DNA of 64,000 nt from assembly GCA_965279125.1 (NCBI GenBank), contig CBDIHL010000014.1, positions 1-64,000 of the forward strand. Direction: 5' to 3'. This stretch comes from Dinoroseobacter sp965279125 (GTDB lineage Bacteria > Pseudomonadota > Alphaproteobacteria > Rhodobacterales > Rhodobacteraceae). The notes beneath the pieces were generated by a model that was not told the origin of the DNA, did no database searches, and saw only the letters and a list, made by a program, of their open reading frames with translations. This document shows, in pieces, positions 50,559 through 59,349 of the stretch. Every line of letters begins with the position of its first letter. Position 1 is the first letter of the stretch. Made by a program: the position numbers and the translations under genes.

Positions 50559-51341
50559 ATGATCGTCGTTGAGGACGTACATAAACATTTTGGCGGGTTT
50601 CATGCGGTCGACGGGGCCTCGCTGGAGATCGAGACAGGCTCGATCACTGGACTTGTGGGCCCCAACGGCGCGGGTAAGACGACGCTGTTCAATGTCATCG
50701 CAGGCGTTTTGCCGCCCACCTCGGGCCGCGTGACGATGGATGGCGAAGATATCACCGGATTGCCGCCGCATAGCTTGTTTGAAAAAGGCTTGCTGCGGAC
50801 CTTCCAGATCGCCCATGAATTCTCGTCGATGACGGTGCGCGAAAATCTGATGATGGTGCCAAGCGCGCAGTCAGGCGAGACGCTGTGGAACGCTTGGTTC
50901 CACCGGGGCCGGATCGCGCAGGAAGAAGCGGCCTTGTTGAAGAAGGCCGACGAAGTCCTTGAATTTCTGACGGTTGATCATCTGAAGGACGAAAAAGCAG
51001 GCAACTTGTCTGGTGGCCAGAAGAAGCTTTTGGAGCTTGGCCGCACGATGATGGTCGATGCCAAGATCGTGTTTCTCGATGAGGTCGGCGCAGGCGTGAA
51101 CCGCACGCTATTGAACACCATTGGCGACGCGATCATCCGCCTGAACAAAGAGCGCGGCTACACCTTCTGCATGATCGAGCACGACATGGAATTTATCGGC
51201 CGCCTTTGCGATCCGGTGATCGTGATGGCCGAGGGCAAAGTGCTCGCCAAAGGCACGATTGACGAGATCAAAGCCAATGAGGCGGTGATCGAGGCATATC
51301 TGGGCACGGGCCTGAAAAACAAAGAGAAGGCCGAGGCATGA
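50559..51341 (+). CDS. livG: Branched-chain amino-acid ABC transporter ATP-binding protein LivG
   Basis: ATPase subunit of the Liv-type importer. Walker A GPNGAGKT (residues 34-41), Q-loop LRTFQIAHEFSSMTVREN, signature LSGGQKKLLELGRTMM, Walker B IVFLDEVGAGV and switch His in MIEHDMEFI. The Walker B is followed by EVGAGVN instead of the common EPxAGLN; Asp and Glu are both kept. 260 aa. ATG 50559 follows GGGGGCG; the frame from 50505 runs through the terminator hairpin and is discarded. The stop overlaps livF by 4 nt. Confidence 0.92.
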   Translation: MIVVEDVHKHFGGFHAVDGASLEIETGSITGLVGPNGAGKTTLFNVIAGVLPPTSGRVTMDGEDITGLPPHSLFEKGLLRTFQIAHEFSSMTVRENLMMVPSAQSGETLWNAWFHRGRIAQEEAALLKKADEVLEFLTVDHLKDEKAGNLSGGQKKLLELGRTMMVDAKIVFLDEVGAGVNRTLLNTIGDAIIRLNKERGYTFCMIEHDMEFIGRLCDPVIVMAEGKVLAKGTIDEIKANEAVIEAYLGTGLKNKEKAEA

Positions 51342-52168
51342 GCGACGACAACGCTTATCACACAAAACGCGGCGGCAAGGATGCGTCTATCGCCAATCCG
51401 CGTCCCGGCTCGACGCTGGAGCCCGTTGCCGAGGGCGGTGTCACCAAGCCCGCGCCCGGCGGTCCGTTCCTGATCGGGGACGCGATGACGGGTGGCTATG
51501 GCAAGGGCGCTGACATCCTGCATGAGTGCACGCTGGCCGTTGATAAAGGCGAAATCGCCGTGATCGTGGGGCCAAACGGGGCTGGCAAATCGACGGCGAT
51601 GAAAGCGGTGTTCGGGATGCTGAATGTCCGCCAAGGAGCTGTGCGTCTGGATGGCGAGGACATCACCGCGCTCAGCCCGCAAGCCCGCGTGGCGAAAGGC
51701 ATGGCCTTCGTGCCGCAGACCTCGAATATCTTCACCTCGATGACCGTTGAGGAAAACCTCGAGATGGGCGCCTTCCTGCGCCGCGATGACATCTCCGAGA
51801 CGATGGAGCAGGTCTATACCCTGTTCCCGATCCTGCGTGAGAAACGGTTGCAGTTCGCAGGCGAGTTGTCGGGCGGCCAACGCCAGCAAGTCGCCGTTGG
51901 TCGCGCGCTGATGACCCAGCCGAAGGTCTTGATGCTGGACGAACCGACCGCAGGCGTGAGCCCGATTGTGATGGACGAGCTGTTTGACCGGATCATTGAG
52001 GTGGCGCGCACCGGGATTTCGATCCTGATGGTGGAACAGAACGCGCGTCAAGCGCTTGAAATTGCAGACAAAGGCTATGTTTTGGTGCAGGGGCGCAATG
52101 CCTTCACCGATACAGGCAAGGCGCTACTGGCAGATCCAGAAGTGCGTAAAAGCTTCTTGGGGGGCTGA
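51338..52168 (+). CDS. livF: Branched-chain amino-acid ABC transporter ATP-binding protein LivF
   Basis: Second ATPase of the importer. Walker A GPNGAGKS (78-85), Q-loop FVPQTSNIFTSMTVEENLEMG, signature LSGGQRQQVAVGRALM, Walker B VLMLDEPTAGVSP and switch His replaced in the usual LivF manner by Gln (MVEQNARQAL). At 276 aa it is about 40 residues longer than most LivF proteins because of a polar N-terminal tail (1-45, rich in Gly, Pro and Lys) before the first strand. A later start near residue 44 is possible, but the ATGA overlap with livG supports ATG 51338. Confidence 0.91.
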   Translation: MSDDNAYHTKRGGKDASIANPRPGSTLEPVAEGGVTKPAPGGPFLIGDAMTGGYGKGADILHECTLAVDKGEIAVIVGPNGAGKSTAMKAVFGMLNVRQGAVRLDGEDITALSPQARVAKGMAFVPQTSNIFTSMTVEENLEMGAFLRRDDISETMEQVYTLFPILREKRLQFAGELSGGQRQQVAVGRALMTQPKVLMLDEPTAGVSPIVMDELFDRIIEVARTGISILMVEQNARQALEIADKGYVLVQGRNAFTDTGKALLADPEVRKSFLGG

Positions 52169-52204
52169 ATATATGACGCGGATCATACATTGGGAGGCAC
52201 ATTA

Positions 52205-53215
52205 ATGGATCCCCTTAACGCCTTAATTGTGCTGACAAATTTCGTTTTGGTGCCCGCAACAGCTTATGGTGCGCAACTCGCCCTGGGCGCGCTTGGCGTC
52301 ACACTGATTTACGGCATCCTGCGCTTTTCCAACTTCGCCCATGGCGACACGATGGCCTTTGGGGCGATGGTGACGATCTTGTTCACGTGGTTGTTCCAAG
52401 GTTGGGGGCTAAGCCTCGGCCCGTTGCCAACTGCGCTTCTTGCCCTGCCCTTCGGCATCATAGCAACCTCGCTGATGGTGCTGGGTACGGACCGGTTGGT
52501 CTACAAATTCTACCGCAAGCAAAAAGCGGCTCCGGTGATCTATGTGATTGCCTCGCTTGGTGTGATGTTCATCATGAATGGCATTGTGCGTTTCGTGATC
52601 GGCCCCGATGACCAACGCTTCGCCGATGGCGAGCGGTTCATCATTTCCGTGCGGACGTTTAAGCAAATGACCGGGTTGGAAGAAGGCCTCGCCATTCGGA
52701 CAAGCCAAGGTTTGACGGTTGTTGTTGCGATCATCGCAGTGGCGTTGCTGTTTTGGTTCCTGAACAACACACGTACGGGCAAATCCATGCGGGCTTTCTC
52801 GGACAACGAAGACCTTGCGCTTTTGTCCGGCATAAATCCTGAGCGCGTTGTGACCTATACTTGGCTGATCGTTGCTGCCCTGATCACGATTGCAGGGGTG
52901 CTTTACGGTCTTGATAAGTCTTTCAAACCCTTCACTTATTTTCAATTGCTGCTGCCAATTTTTGCGGCGGCAATCGTTGGGGGGCTGGGCAATCCGCTTG
53001 GCGCAATCGTCGGAGGATTTGTCATCGCCTTCTCGGAAGTCGGCGTGACCTATGCGTTCAAGAAGGTGCTTGGATATCTCTTGCCGGAAAGCTTGGCGCC
53101 TGACAGCCTCGTCCAGCTTTTGTCGACCGATTATAAATTCGCGGTCAGCTTTGTGATCCTCGTGATCGTCCTGTTGATCCGGCCCACGGGCCTTTTCCGG
53201 GGGAAATCGGTATGA
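52205..53215 (+). CDS. livH: Branched-chain amino-acid ABC transporter permease LivH
   Basis: Inner-membrane permease of the Liv-type importer, about eight membrane helices over 336 aa. Typical segments: ALGALGVTLIYGILRFSNFAHGD near the N-terminus, RTGKSMRAFSDNEDLALLSGIN (the EAA-like cytosolic loop), and IVGGLGNPLGAIVGGFVIAFSE. ATG 52205 has GGGAGG nine nucleotides upstream; the in-frame start at 52190 overlaps that site. The stop overlaps livM (ATGA). Confidence 0.92.
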   Translation: MDPLNALIVLTNFVLVPATAYGAQLALGALGVTLIYGILRFSNFAHGDTMAFGAMVTILFTWLFQGWGLSLGPLPTALLALPFGIIATSLMVLGTDRLVYKFYRKQKAAPVIYVIASLGVMFIMNGIVRFVIGPDDQRFADGERFIISVRTFKQMTGLEEGLAIRTSQGLTVVVAIIAVALLFWFLNNTRTGKSMRAFSDNEDLALLSGINPERVVTYTWLIVAALITIAGVLYGLDKSFKPFTYFQLLLPIFAAAIVGGLGNPLGAIVGGFVIAFSEVGVTYAFKKVLGYLLPESLAPDSLVQLLSTDYKFAVSFVILVIVLLIRPTGLFRGKSV

Positions 53216-54516
53216 CCATCAATATCAAGAACATCCTGCTTTTTGCGTTTGTGGCCATGTTGATCTTGGGCACCGGGTTCCTGCAAAGCTGGAACGTGGC
53301 GCTCACGATCTTCAACATGGGGCTCATCAGCGCGATCATGGCGCTTGGGGTCAACATGCAATGGGGCTTTGCGGGCCTATTCAATGTCGGGATCATGGGC
53401 TTTGTCGCGCTCGGTGGTTTGGCGGCGGTGCTCGTGTCGATGCCTCCGGTGGGCGAGGCGTGGGCCGCAGGCGGTCTGCGCTTGTTGCTGGGCCTTGTCT
53501 GCGGGGCGGCGACAATCGTTGCGGCGATCCTTGCCTATTCCAAACTGCCCGCGGGCCGAAACCGAGCGCTTGTGGTCGGGGCCATATTGCTCGTCGGTTT
53601 CTTGATCTACCGCTTCGTGTTTGATCCCGCGAAATCGGCGATTGAGGGGGTTAACCCTGCCTCCACCGGTTATCTGGGCGGCGCGGGCTTGCCCGTTATC
53701 CTGTCCTGGCCTGTGGGCGGTTTGCTTGCGGCAGGTGTGGCATGGGTGATCGGAAAGACGGCGCTCGGGTTGCGGTCGGACTATCTGGCGATTGCGACGC
53801 TGGGCATTGCAGAGATCGTCATTGCGGTGATGAAGAACGAAGACTGGCTGGCGCGCGGCGTCAAGAACGTCATCGGCCTGCCCCGCCCGGTGCCTTACGA
53901 GATCGACCTGCAAAACGATCCCGCCTTTGTGGAGCGTATGGCTTCTCTGGGGGCTGATCCGGTCACGGCGTCGTCGGTGACGGTCAAGCTGCTTTACGCA
54001 TCGCTGTTTATCATCGTTTTGCTGCTGCTGATCTGGTTGGCGGAAAAAGCGCTCAACTCGCCATGGGGCCGCATGATGCGGGCCATCCGCGACAACGAGA
54101 CGGCGGCCGAGGCGATGGGCAAGGACGTCAAGAAACGCCACCTGCACATCTTCATCTTGGGCAGTGCGGTCTGCGGTATTGCCGGGGCGATGATGACGAC
54201 GCTCGATGCGCAGTTGACGCCGACATCTTATCAACCGTTGCGCTTTACCTTCCTGATCTGGGTGATGGTGATCGTTGGCGGGTCTGGCAACAACTGGGGC
54301 GCCGTGCTTGGCGGGTTCCTAATCTACTTCCTGTGGATCCAGGTGGAGCCGATGGGCCTATGGCTGATGAGCACGATCACCGCGGGCATGGCCGACGGTT
54401 ATTGGCTTAAAGATCATCTGTTGGGCAGTGCCGCGCATATGCGCTTGCTGACCATGGGCGTGATTTTGCTGCTGGTGTTGCGGTTTAGCCCACGCGGGCT
54501 GATCCCTGAGAAATAG
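53212..54516 (+). CDS. livM: Branched-chain amino-acid ABC transporter permease LivM
   Basis: Second permease. About ten hydrophobic segments over 434 aa, with ALGVNMQWGFAGLFNVGIMGFVALGG near the N-terminus (outline), LRSDYLAIATLGIAEIV, and the loop SPWGRMMRAIRDNETAAEAMGKDV before the last helices. It is longer than E. coli-type core LivM domains through an extra membrane region at about 75-180. Overlap of 4 nt with livH. It ends the operon; no clear terminator is visible in the 27 nt before the convergent lytic transglycosylase gene. Confidence 0.92.
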   Translation: MTINIKNILLFAFVAMLILGTGFLQSWNVALTIFNMGLISAIMALGVNMQWGFAGLFNVGIMGFVALGGLAAVLVSMPPVGEAWAAGGLRLLLGLVCGAATIVAAILAYSKLPAGRNRALVVGAILLVGFLIYRFVFDPAKSAIEGVNPASTGYLGGAGLPVILSWPVGGLLAAGVAWVIGKTALGLRSDYLAIATLGIAEIVIAVMKNEDWLARGVKNVIGLPRPVPYEIDLQNDPAFVERMASLGADPVTASSVTVKLLYASLFIIVLLLLIWLAEKALNSPWGRMMRAIRDNETAAEAMGKDVKKRHLHIFILGSAVCGIAGAMMTTLDAQLTPTSYQPLRFTFLIWVMVIVGGSGNNWGAVLGGFLIYFLWIQVEPMGLWLMSTITAGMADGYWLKDHLLGSAAHMRLLTMGVILLLVLRFSPRGLIPEK

Positions 54517-54543
54517 CAAATTCGGGGCGCTGGGGCTTTGGCT

Positions 54544-55131
54544 CTAGCGCCCCAGAATGCGCCGCACGTAGTCTTGCGTCTCGGCAAAGGGCGGCACATC
54601 GCCATGCTGCTCGACCGCACCCGGCCCTGCATTGTATGCGGCCAATGCCAAGCGCCAATTTCCGAACCGACGATATTGTGCAGCCAGATACCGCGCGCCA
54701 CCGTTCAGGTTTGCGCTCGGGTCATTTGGATCAACGCCCAGCTCGCGCGCGGTGGCGGGCATCAACTGGGCCAGACCGATCGCGCCCTTGTTGGAAACGG
54801 CATTCTCATTCCAGCCGCTTTCCTGCTGAACGAGGCGTAAGAACAGATCTTGCGGGATGCCGTGACGATCCGCAGCGGCGCGGGCGACGGCCAGATAGGG
54901 GCCGGAATAGCTGCCGCGGAAACTGGGGATGATCTCGATCTCGGTTTGCGGGCGCAGACGTGCGGAGAACTGGTATTGCTGGCTCAGGCGCCCATCAAGC
55001 AGGCGCGACTGGTTCTCGAACAGGGCTGCGCGCGACCGGCTGGATGCGGAGGTCTCGGCCAGCACGGGGGCATGGGGCGTTACGCTTGCCATCGCTGCAA
55101 TCAAGACGAGCAAAGGGGCAGTTCGGGTCAT
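54544..55131 (-). CDS. Lytic transglycosylase domain-containing protein
   Basis: Periplasmic murein-cleaving enzyme of the SLT/Slt70-C type, 195 aa. Signal peptide at about residues 1-25 (LLVLIAAMASVTPHAPVLA). The catalytic domain shows FLRLVQQESGWNENAVSNKG in outline with catalytic Glu104, IGLAQLMPATARELGVDP, GARYLAAQYRRF and LALAAYNAGPGAVEQHG. ATG 55131 has GGAGG upstream that is itself part of an alternative in-frame ATG at 55146. Role in wall turnover or in assembling envelope machines cannot be told. Confidence 0.9.
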   Translation of the reverse strand: MTRTAPLLVLIAAMASVTPHAPVLAETSASSRSRAALFENQSRLLDGRLSQQYQFSARLRPQTEIEIIPSFRGSYSGPYLAVARAAADRHGIPQDLFLRLVQQESGWNENAVSNKGAIGLAQLMPATARELGVDPNDPSANLNGGARYLAAQYRRFGNWRLALAAYNAGPGAVEQHGDVPPFAETQDYVRRILGR

Positions 55132-55291
55132 GAGGGCCTCCGGCATACCGTTATGTTGTGTATAAGTAGAAGATCGCCCCTATACCAGCCCCCCACCCGC
55201 ACTGTATTGAAGGGTTAATTCCTTCTTCATCCTGATCGGGTGAAGTGCCCAAATGGATCAAATCACATAGAGAATCGCGCTGGAGGACACC

Positions 55292-55816
55292 ATGGCTGGA
55301 TCAGTTAACAAGGTCATCATCATCGGAAATCTGGGGCGCGACCCCGAAGTGCGCTCGTTCCAGAACGGCGGCAAGGTGTGCAACTTGCGCATCGCAACCT
55401 CCGAGACGTGGAAAGACAAACAGTCGGGCGAGCGGCGCGAGCGCACGGAATGGCATTCGGTCGCGATCTTTTCCGAACCCCTTGCGCGCGTGGCCGAGCA
55501 ATATCTGCGCAAAGGCTCAAAAGTGTATATCGAGGGCCAGCTGGAAACGCGCAAATGGCAAGATCAATCTGGCGCGGATCGCTATAGCACGGAAGTCGTG
55601 CTGCGGCCCTATACCTCGACGCTGACCATGCTCGATGGGCGCGGTGACAATAGCGGCGGTGGCGGCGGTTATGGTGGCGACAGTGGCGGCTACGGTGGTG
55701 GCGGCGGCGGCAGCTATGGCGGGGATAGCGGCGGCTATGGCGGTGGCGGTGGTGGCAACACGCCAAGTGGCGGCGGCGGTGGTCGCTCTGATCTGGACGA
55801 TGATATTCCGTTCTAG
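55292..55816 (+). CDS. ssb: Single-stranded DNA-binding protein
   Basis: Tetrameric SSB for replication and repair, 174 aa. OB fold in residues 1-112 (VNKVIIIGNLGRDPEVR, TEWHSVAIF, YLRKGSKVYIEGQLETRKWQ), a long linker (about 115-165) made of GGY/GGD-type glycine repeats, and the acidic tip DLDDDIPF that recruits partner proteins. The glycine-rich linker is encoded by near-identical GGCGGT repeats and is prone to length change. GGAGG precedes ATG 55292. The 3' end overlaps the convergent aroB by 4 nt. Confidence 0.96.
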   Translation: MAGSVNKVIIIGNLGRDPEVRSFQNGGKVCNLRIATSETWKDKQSGERRERTEWHSVAIFSEPLARVAEQYLRKGSKVYIEGQLETRKWQDQSGADRYSTEVVLRPYTSTLTMLDGRGDNSGGGGGYGGDSGGYGGGGGGSYGGDSGGYGGGGGGNTPSGGGGGRSDLDDDIPF

Positions 55817-56937
55817 GGCGGAATTTCGTCAAGCGCGTCGCGGAGCACTTTGACAACCGCGTCGCGCGGCACATCCGATGTGACAAAAGCCGCGCCAATG
55901 CCGCGCGCGAGGATAAAGCGCAGCTGGCCGTCGATGACCTTCTTGTCCTGGGCCATAAGCGCAACCAAAGCCTCGGCATCGGGCAATGCGCCGTCGATAT
56001 CCTTGAGGTCGGTTTTCATGCCCATCGCCTTGAGATGCGCGCGCACGCGGCTTGGGTCCTCTTGTGCGCATAGGCCCAAGCGTGCGGATAGCTCAAACGC
56101 AAGCGCGCACCCGATGGCGACCCCTTCGCCATGCAAAAGGCGGTCTGAATAGCCGGTTGCAGCCTCTAGGGCATGGCAAAAGGTATGGCCGAGGTTAAGA
56201 AGCGCGCGGTCGCCTTGTTCGGTCTCGTCGCGCAGCACGATCTCGGCCTTCATTTCGACCGACCGCCGCACCGCGCGAGCGCGTGCATCGGAGCTGCCTT
56301 GGGCCAGATCAGGACCGTTCTGCTCGAGCCAGTCGAAGAACTTGGCATCGCCCAGCAGTCCGTATTTGACGACCTCGCCGTAACCCGCCAGCAAATCACG
56401 TTTGGGCAAGGTGTTCAGCACGTCAATATCGGCCAGCACAAGTCGGGGTTGATGAAACGCGCCGATCAGGTTTTTGCCTTGCGCCGCATTAATTCCGGTC
56501 TTGCCGCCAACGGAGCTGTCGACTTGCGCCAGCAAGCTGGTTGGGATCTGCACAAACCCAACGCCACGGCGCAGAATTGCAGCGGCAAATCCCACAAGGT
56601 CGCCGATCACGCCACCGCCAAAGGCAATGATCACATCGCGCCGCTCGACCTGCTCGGACAGCAGCCAATCGACTGTGCGGGTCAGCTCAGGCCAGCTTTT
56701 GGTCGCCTCGCCCGGAGGAAGGATTAGCGAAGCGCTATCTATGCCTTGTGTGCGCAGCGCATCTTGTAGGCGGTCCAAATGTAGGCCTGCGACATTCTCA
56801 TCGGTAACGATACGGACGCGCTTTCGGGCCAGAAAGGGCGCGATTTCGTCCCCTGCCTGATCGATCAAGCCGGATCCAATGCGCACTTCATATGCGCGGC
56901 CTTCAAGCGGTACATCTACCGAATTTATGTTTGCCAT
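55813..56937 (-). CDS. aroB: 3-dehydroquinate synthase
   Basis: Second shikimate step: DAHP to 3-dehydroquinate, NAD- and metal-dependent. Motifs: AFGGGVIGDLVGFAAAI (dinucleotide loop), QIPTSLLAQVDSSVGGKTGIN, LLAGYGEVVKYGLL, and the metal site LNLGHTFCHALE and LHGEGVAIG. 374 aa is typical. ATG 56937 begins 1 nt after the aroK stop, so aroK-aroB forms one unit as in most proteobacteria; the frame upstream to 56988 is inside aroK and has no ribosome site. Confidence 0.95.
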   Translation of the reverse strand: MANINSVDVPLEGRAYEVRIGSGLIDQAGDEIAPFLARKRVRIVTDENVAGLHLDRLQDALRTQGIDSASLILPPGEATKSWPELTRTVDWLLSEQVERRDVIIAFGGGVIGDLVGFAAAILRRGVGFVQIPTSLLAQVDSSVGGKTGINAAQGKNLIGAFHQPRLVLADIDVLNTLPKRDLLAGYGEVVKYGLLGDAKFFDWLEQNGPDLAQGSSDARARAVRRSVEMKAEIVLRDETEQGDRALLNLGHTFCHALEAATGYSDRLLHGEGVAIGCALAFELSARLGLCAQEDPSRVRAHLKAMGMKTDLKDIDGALPDAEALVALMAQDKKVIDGQLRFILARGIGAAFVTSDVPRDAVVKVLRDALDEIPP

Positions 56938-56938
56938 C

Positions 56939-57514
56939 CTATATAGGCCCTTGCGTATTTGTCTTATGATCCAACGCACTAACGACATCTTTGCGTGTGG
57001 CTAGGACCTCAAGAACTGCATCTGTCATGTCAGGGATTGTGTAGTCAGATTGGGTTGGGACCCGCAACTCGGCCAAGGCATAAAGTGGTGTCCGCGCGTC
57101 AAATATCTCGCCTAGCGTCTTGCGCGGATTGTCCGTTAACAAAAGCGGCCGTGTCGATTTGTGGCGTACACGCTGCCAAAGCAACTCGACCGGGGCGTCG
57201 AGCCAGACCGCTACGCCGTCGCGCCGGATCGACGCTCGGTTGTCTTCACGCAAAAACGCGCCGCCACCCGTCGACAAGATGCAAGGCGCGCCTTTGAGTA
57301 GCCGCGCCAAGACCTGCGCCTCTTTCTCACGAAAGAACGCTTCGCCATCGCGGGCGAAGATCTCGGCAATACGTGCGTTTGCGGCGGCCTCAATCTCTGC
57401 ATCGCTATCAACAAAGGGCACGGCTAATCTGCGTGCGAGCTCGGAGCCGATAGCGGTTTTACCGCATCCCATCATGCCGACAAGAACAACTGTTTTGTGC
57501 AAATGATAGGCCAA
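56939..57514 (-). CDS. aroK: Shikimate kinase
   Basis: Phosphorylates shikimate to shikimate 3-phosphate. Walker A VGMMGCGKTAIG, substrate-binding FVDSDAEIE, STGGGAFLRE (glycine loop) and RPLLLTDNPRKTL lid. 191 aa. I place the start at TTG 57514 (MAYHLHKTVVLVG): no ATG lies between the upstream frame and the P-loop, GGAG at 57524-57527 is 9 nt upstream, and homologues begin at this distance from the P-loop. The open frame up to 57691 gives a Cys-rich stretch unlike any AroK. Confidence 0.93.
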   Translation of the reverse strand: MAYHLHKTVVLVGMMGCGKTAIGSELARRLAVPFVDSDAEIEAAANARIAEIFARDGEAFFREKEAQVLARLLKGAPCILSTGGGAFLREDNRASIRRDGVAVWLDAPVELLWQRVRHKSTRPLLLTDNPRKTLGEIFDARTPLYALAELRVPTQSDYTIPDMTDAVLEVLATRKDVVSALDHKTNTQGPI

Positions 57515-57523
57515 GCTTTGCCA

Positions 57524-57527
57524 CTCC
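57524..57527 (-). promoter_or_regulatory. Ribosome binding site that decides the aroK start
   Basis: GGAG on the minus strand, 9 nt before TTG 57514. It is the only ribosome-site-like sequence in the 180 nt upstream of the AroK P-loop on this strand. Confidence 0.6.
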
Positions 57528-57691
57528 GGTTGAAAACGATTGCCCCTCCCTTGCACGCAGCCAAGGCAGCGACAATACCTATGGGACATGCTATGTTGCG
57601 AGCAAGGAAAAGCCCGACTGAGATCGTGCACCCCATGCAGATACCGCAAAAGTAGATGTGGCAAACAGGCAGTTGAGCACAAGGCGGGCAA

Positions 57692-57829
57692 ATGATCGGT
57701 TTTTTATTCAAGTTCTTCGGACTGGTGGTGCTGCTGGGCAGTATTGGTCTGGTGGGCTATGCCTATTTGGCGGATCTTGCGCCGCCGCAGACTGAGATCA
57801 TTCAGCCGATCGAGTTGTCCATTGATTAG
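57692..57829 (+). CDS. 45-residue single-pass membrane protein
   Basis: Short open frame MIGFLFKFFGLVVLLGSIG..., one membrane helix (about residues 4-26, GLVVLLGSIGLVGYAYLA) and an acidic, Pro-containing C-terminus (DLAPPQTEIIQPIELSID). AAGGCGGG lies just before ATG 57692. Its last codons overlap the likely TTG start of the next gene (57822), so the two are probably co-translated. Similar micro-genes occur at this place upstream of the same secreted protein in Rhodobacteraceae as far as I recall; function unknown. Divergent from aroK across 177 nt. Confidence 0.7.
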   Translation: MIGFLFKFFGLVVLLGSIGLVGYAYLADLAPPQTEIIQPIELSID

Positions 57830-59348
57830 GTACGTCAAGGCCCTTGCGCTGGTGACAGCTGTCGCGTCCCCCGCTTCCGCTCAGGTCCCTCAGAGCGATG
57901 CGCCGCTTTCCGCCATTGATTGGCTGTCGGATACTGTGGTCGAGCCTAGCATTCCCGCACCCTTGGATGGAGTGCCGGTTGCAAACGCCATCACCACCGA
58001 AGCAATTGATATTGCACCACTTGATACGCTCGCCATCGACGGCGTTGGCTTGCTGCCTTCCCGCGTTACAGGGTTGCCGTCCGCATTTTGGGGGCCGACA
58101 TCTGTCGATGACTTGAAGCGATTGCTGGCGGACCTCAGCAATGACATGCCGGGGCCCGCGCGTGACTTGTTGTTTCGTATCTTGCTGGCAGAGTTGAACC
58201 CACCTGTGGATGCTGGCCCGGATCATGCGCTGTTTCTATCCCGCGTTGACACGCTGCTGCGCTTCGGGGCTTTGGAGCAAGCACAAGCCTTGCTGGAACG
58301 GGCTGGCCCGACGGAGGCAGCGCTTTTCCGGCGATGGTTCGACACAAGCCTTTTGTCGGGCAATGAAGACCGCGCTTGTGCGGTCATGCGCGCGGCTCCG
58401 GATGTGGCCCCGACGTTTTCGGCGCGTGTGTTTTGTCTGGCGCGCGGCAGCGATTGGTCCGCGGCAGCCCTCAGCTTGGATACGGCGCGGGCGCTTGGTG
58501 TTCTGGATGAGGCAGATGATGCGCTGTTGGCGCGGTTTCTCGACCCTGAACTTTATGAGGGCCAGCCGATGGCCCCGCTGCCCAGCCCTCTTACACCGCT
58601 AAGTTACCGGATGCTGGTGGCCTTGGGCGAAGCGCCATCGTCGAACAGTCTGCCGCTCGCTTTCTCGCATGCCGCTCTGGATCCCGTTGCCGGTTGGAAG
58701 CCACGGCTGGAAGCAGCGGAACGGCTCACGCGCCATGGGGGTGTGGCACCGACACGGTTATTTGCGCTTTATACCGAGCGACGTGCTGCGGCCTCCGGTG
58801 GGATCTGGGAGCGCGTCAGTGCCGTTCAAGCTGTTGATGCTGCCCTGCTGGGGGGCGACGCGGATACCTTGTGGCGCGCGCTGCCCAAAGCGGTGGAAGA
58901 GCTTGGTCGCGTGGGGCTATTTCGTGCCTTTGCGCAGCACTACGGCGCACGCATTGCTCCGCTTACGCCGCCGAAAAGGCATTTGGGTTTACGTGATCGT
59001 ATCGTGCTTTTGGGACCAAATCCCGAGGCTGTGGCAGACACCATCAGTGATCCGTTCCTTGCTGGCCTTGCCCGTGGCGTGAGTGTCCAAGATGCCACCA
59101 ATGATACGCTACGTGCTGCAATTGCGACTGCGTTTACGGGCAACGGTTCGGCTTTGCCTGCTGCGCTCAGTGCAATGCTGCGTGAAGGCCGTTTGGGCGA
59201 AGCGACTTTGCGTGCCTTGCTGCGACTGGACGCGGCTGACCCTGATCCAGGCGATGTGGAAGTTGGCCTGACCATGTTGCGCCAGCTCGGGTTTGAGGCA
59301 GTCGCACGCGAAACAGCACTTGCCATTCTCTTGGCGCAAGGCGGTTAG
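57822..59348 (+). CDS. Secreted all-helical protein of unknown function
   Basis: 508-aa protein with a signal peptide (YVKALALVTAVASPASAQ) and then mostly alpha-helical sequence rich in Ala, Leu, Arg and Asp. Segments such as DTLLRFGALEQAQALLERAG and ALFRRWFDTSLLSGNEDRA look like TPR/HAT-type helical pairs, but no repeat is clean. I do not recognise a family. The start is taken as TTG 57822, directly before the signal peptide and overlapping the 45-residue gene; upstream frame to 57744 reads through that gene in another frame. xerD follows after 1 nt. Confidence 0.72.
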   Translation: MIRYVKALALVTAVASPASAQVPQSDAPLSAIDWLSDTVVEPSIPAPLDGVPVANAITTEAIDIAPLDTLAIDGVGLLPSRVTGLPSAFWGPTSVDDLKRLLADLSNDMPGPARDLLFRILLAELNPPVDAGPDHALFLSRVDTLLRFGALEQAQALLERAGPTEAALFRRWFDTSLLSGNEDRACAVMRAAPDVAPTFSARVFCLARGSDWSAAALSLDTARALGVLDEADDALLARFLDPELYEGQPMAPLPSPLTPLSYRMLVALGEAPSSNSLPLAFSHAALDPVAGWKPRLEAAERLTRHGGVAPTRLFALYTERRAAASGGIWERVSAVQAVDAALLGGDADTLWRALPKAVEELGRVGLFRAFAQHYGARIAPLTPPKRHLGLRDRIVLLGPNPEAVADTISDPFLAGLARGVSVQDATNDTLRAAIATAFTGNGSALPAALSAMLREGRLGEATLRALLRLDAADPDPGDVEVGLTMLRQLGFEAVARETALAILLAQGG

Positions 59349-59349
59349 T

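Noticed and set aside
49248..50816. 522-codon open frame on the minus strand opposite the LivJ-like gene and livG
   Set aside because: It lies antisense to two well-supported genes and is rich in Arg, His, Gln and Cys as expected of a shadow frame in GC-rich DNA; no ribosome site or family resemblance.
28405..57000. Apparent rise in G+C over parts of the window as evidence of transferred DNA
   Set aside because: The richer stretches contain core genes (pst, liv, ssb, aroB) in usual orders, so variation in codon bias explains it better than transfer.
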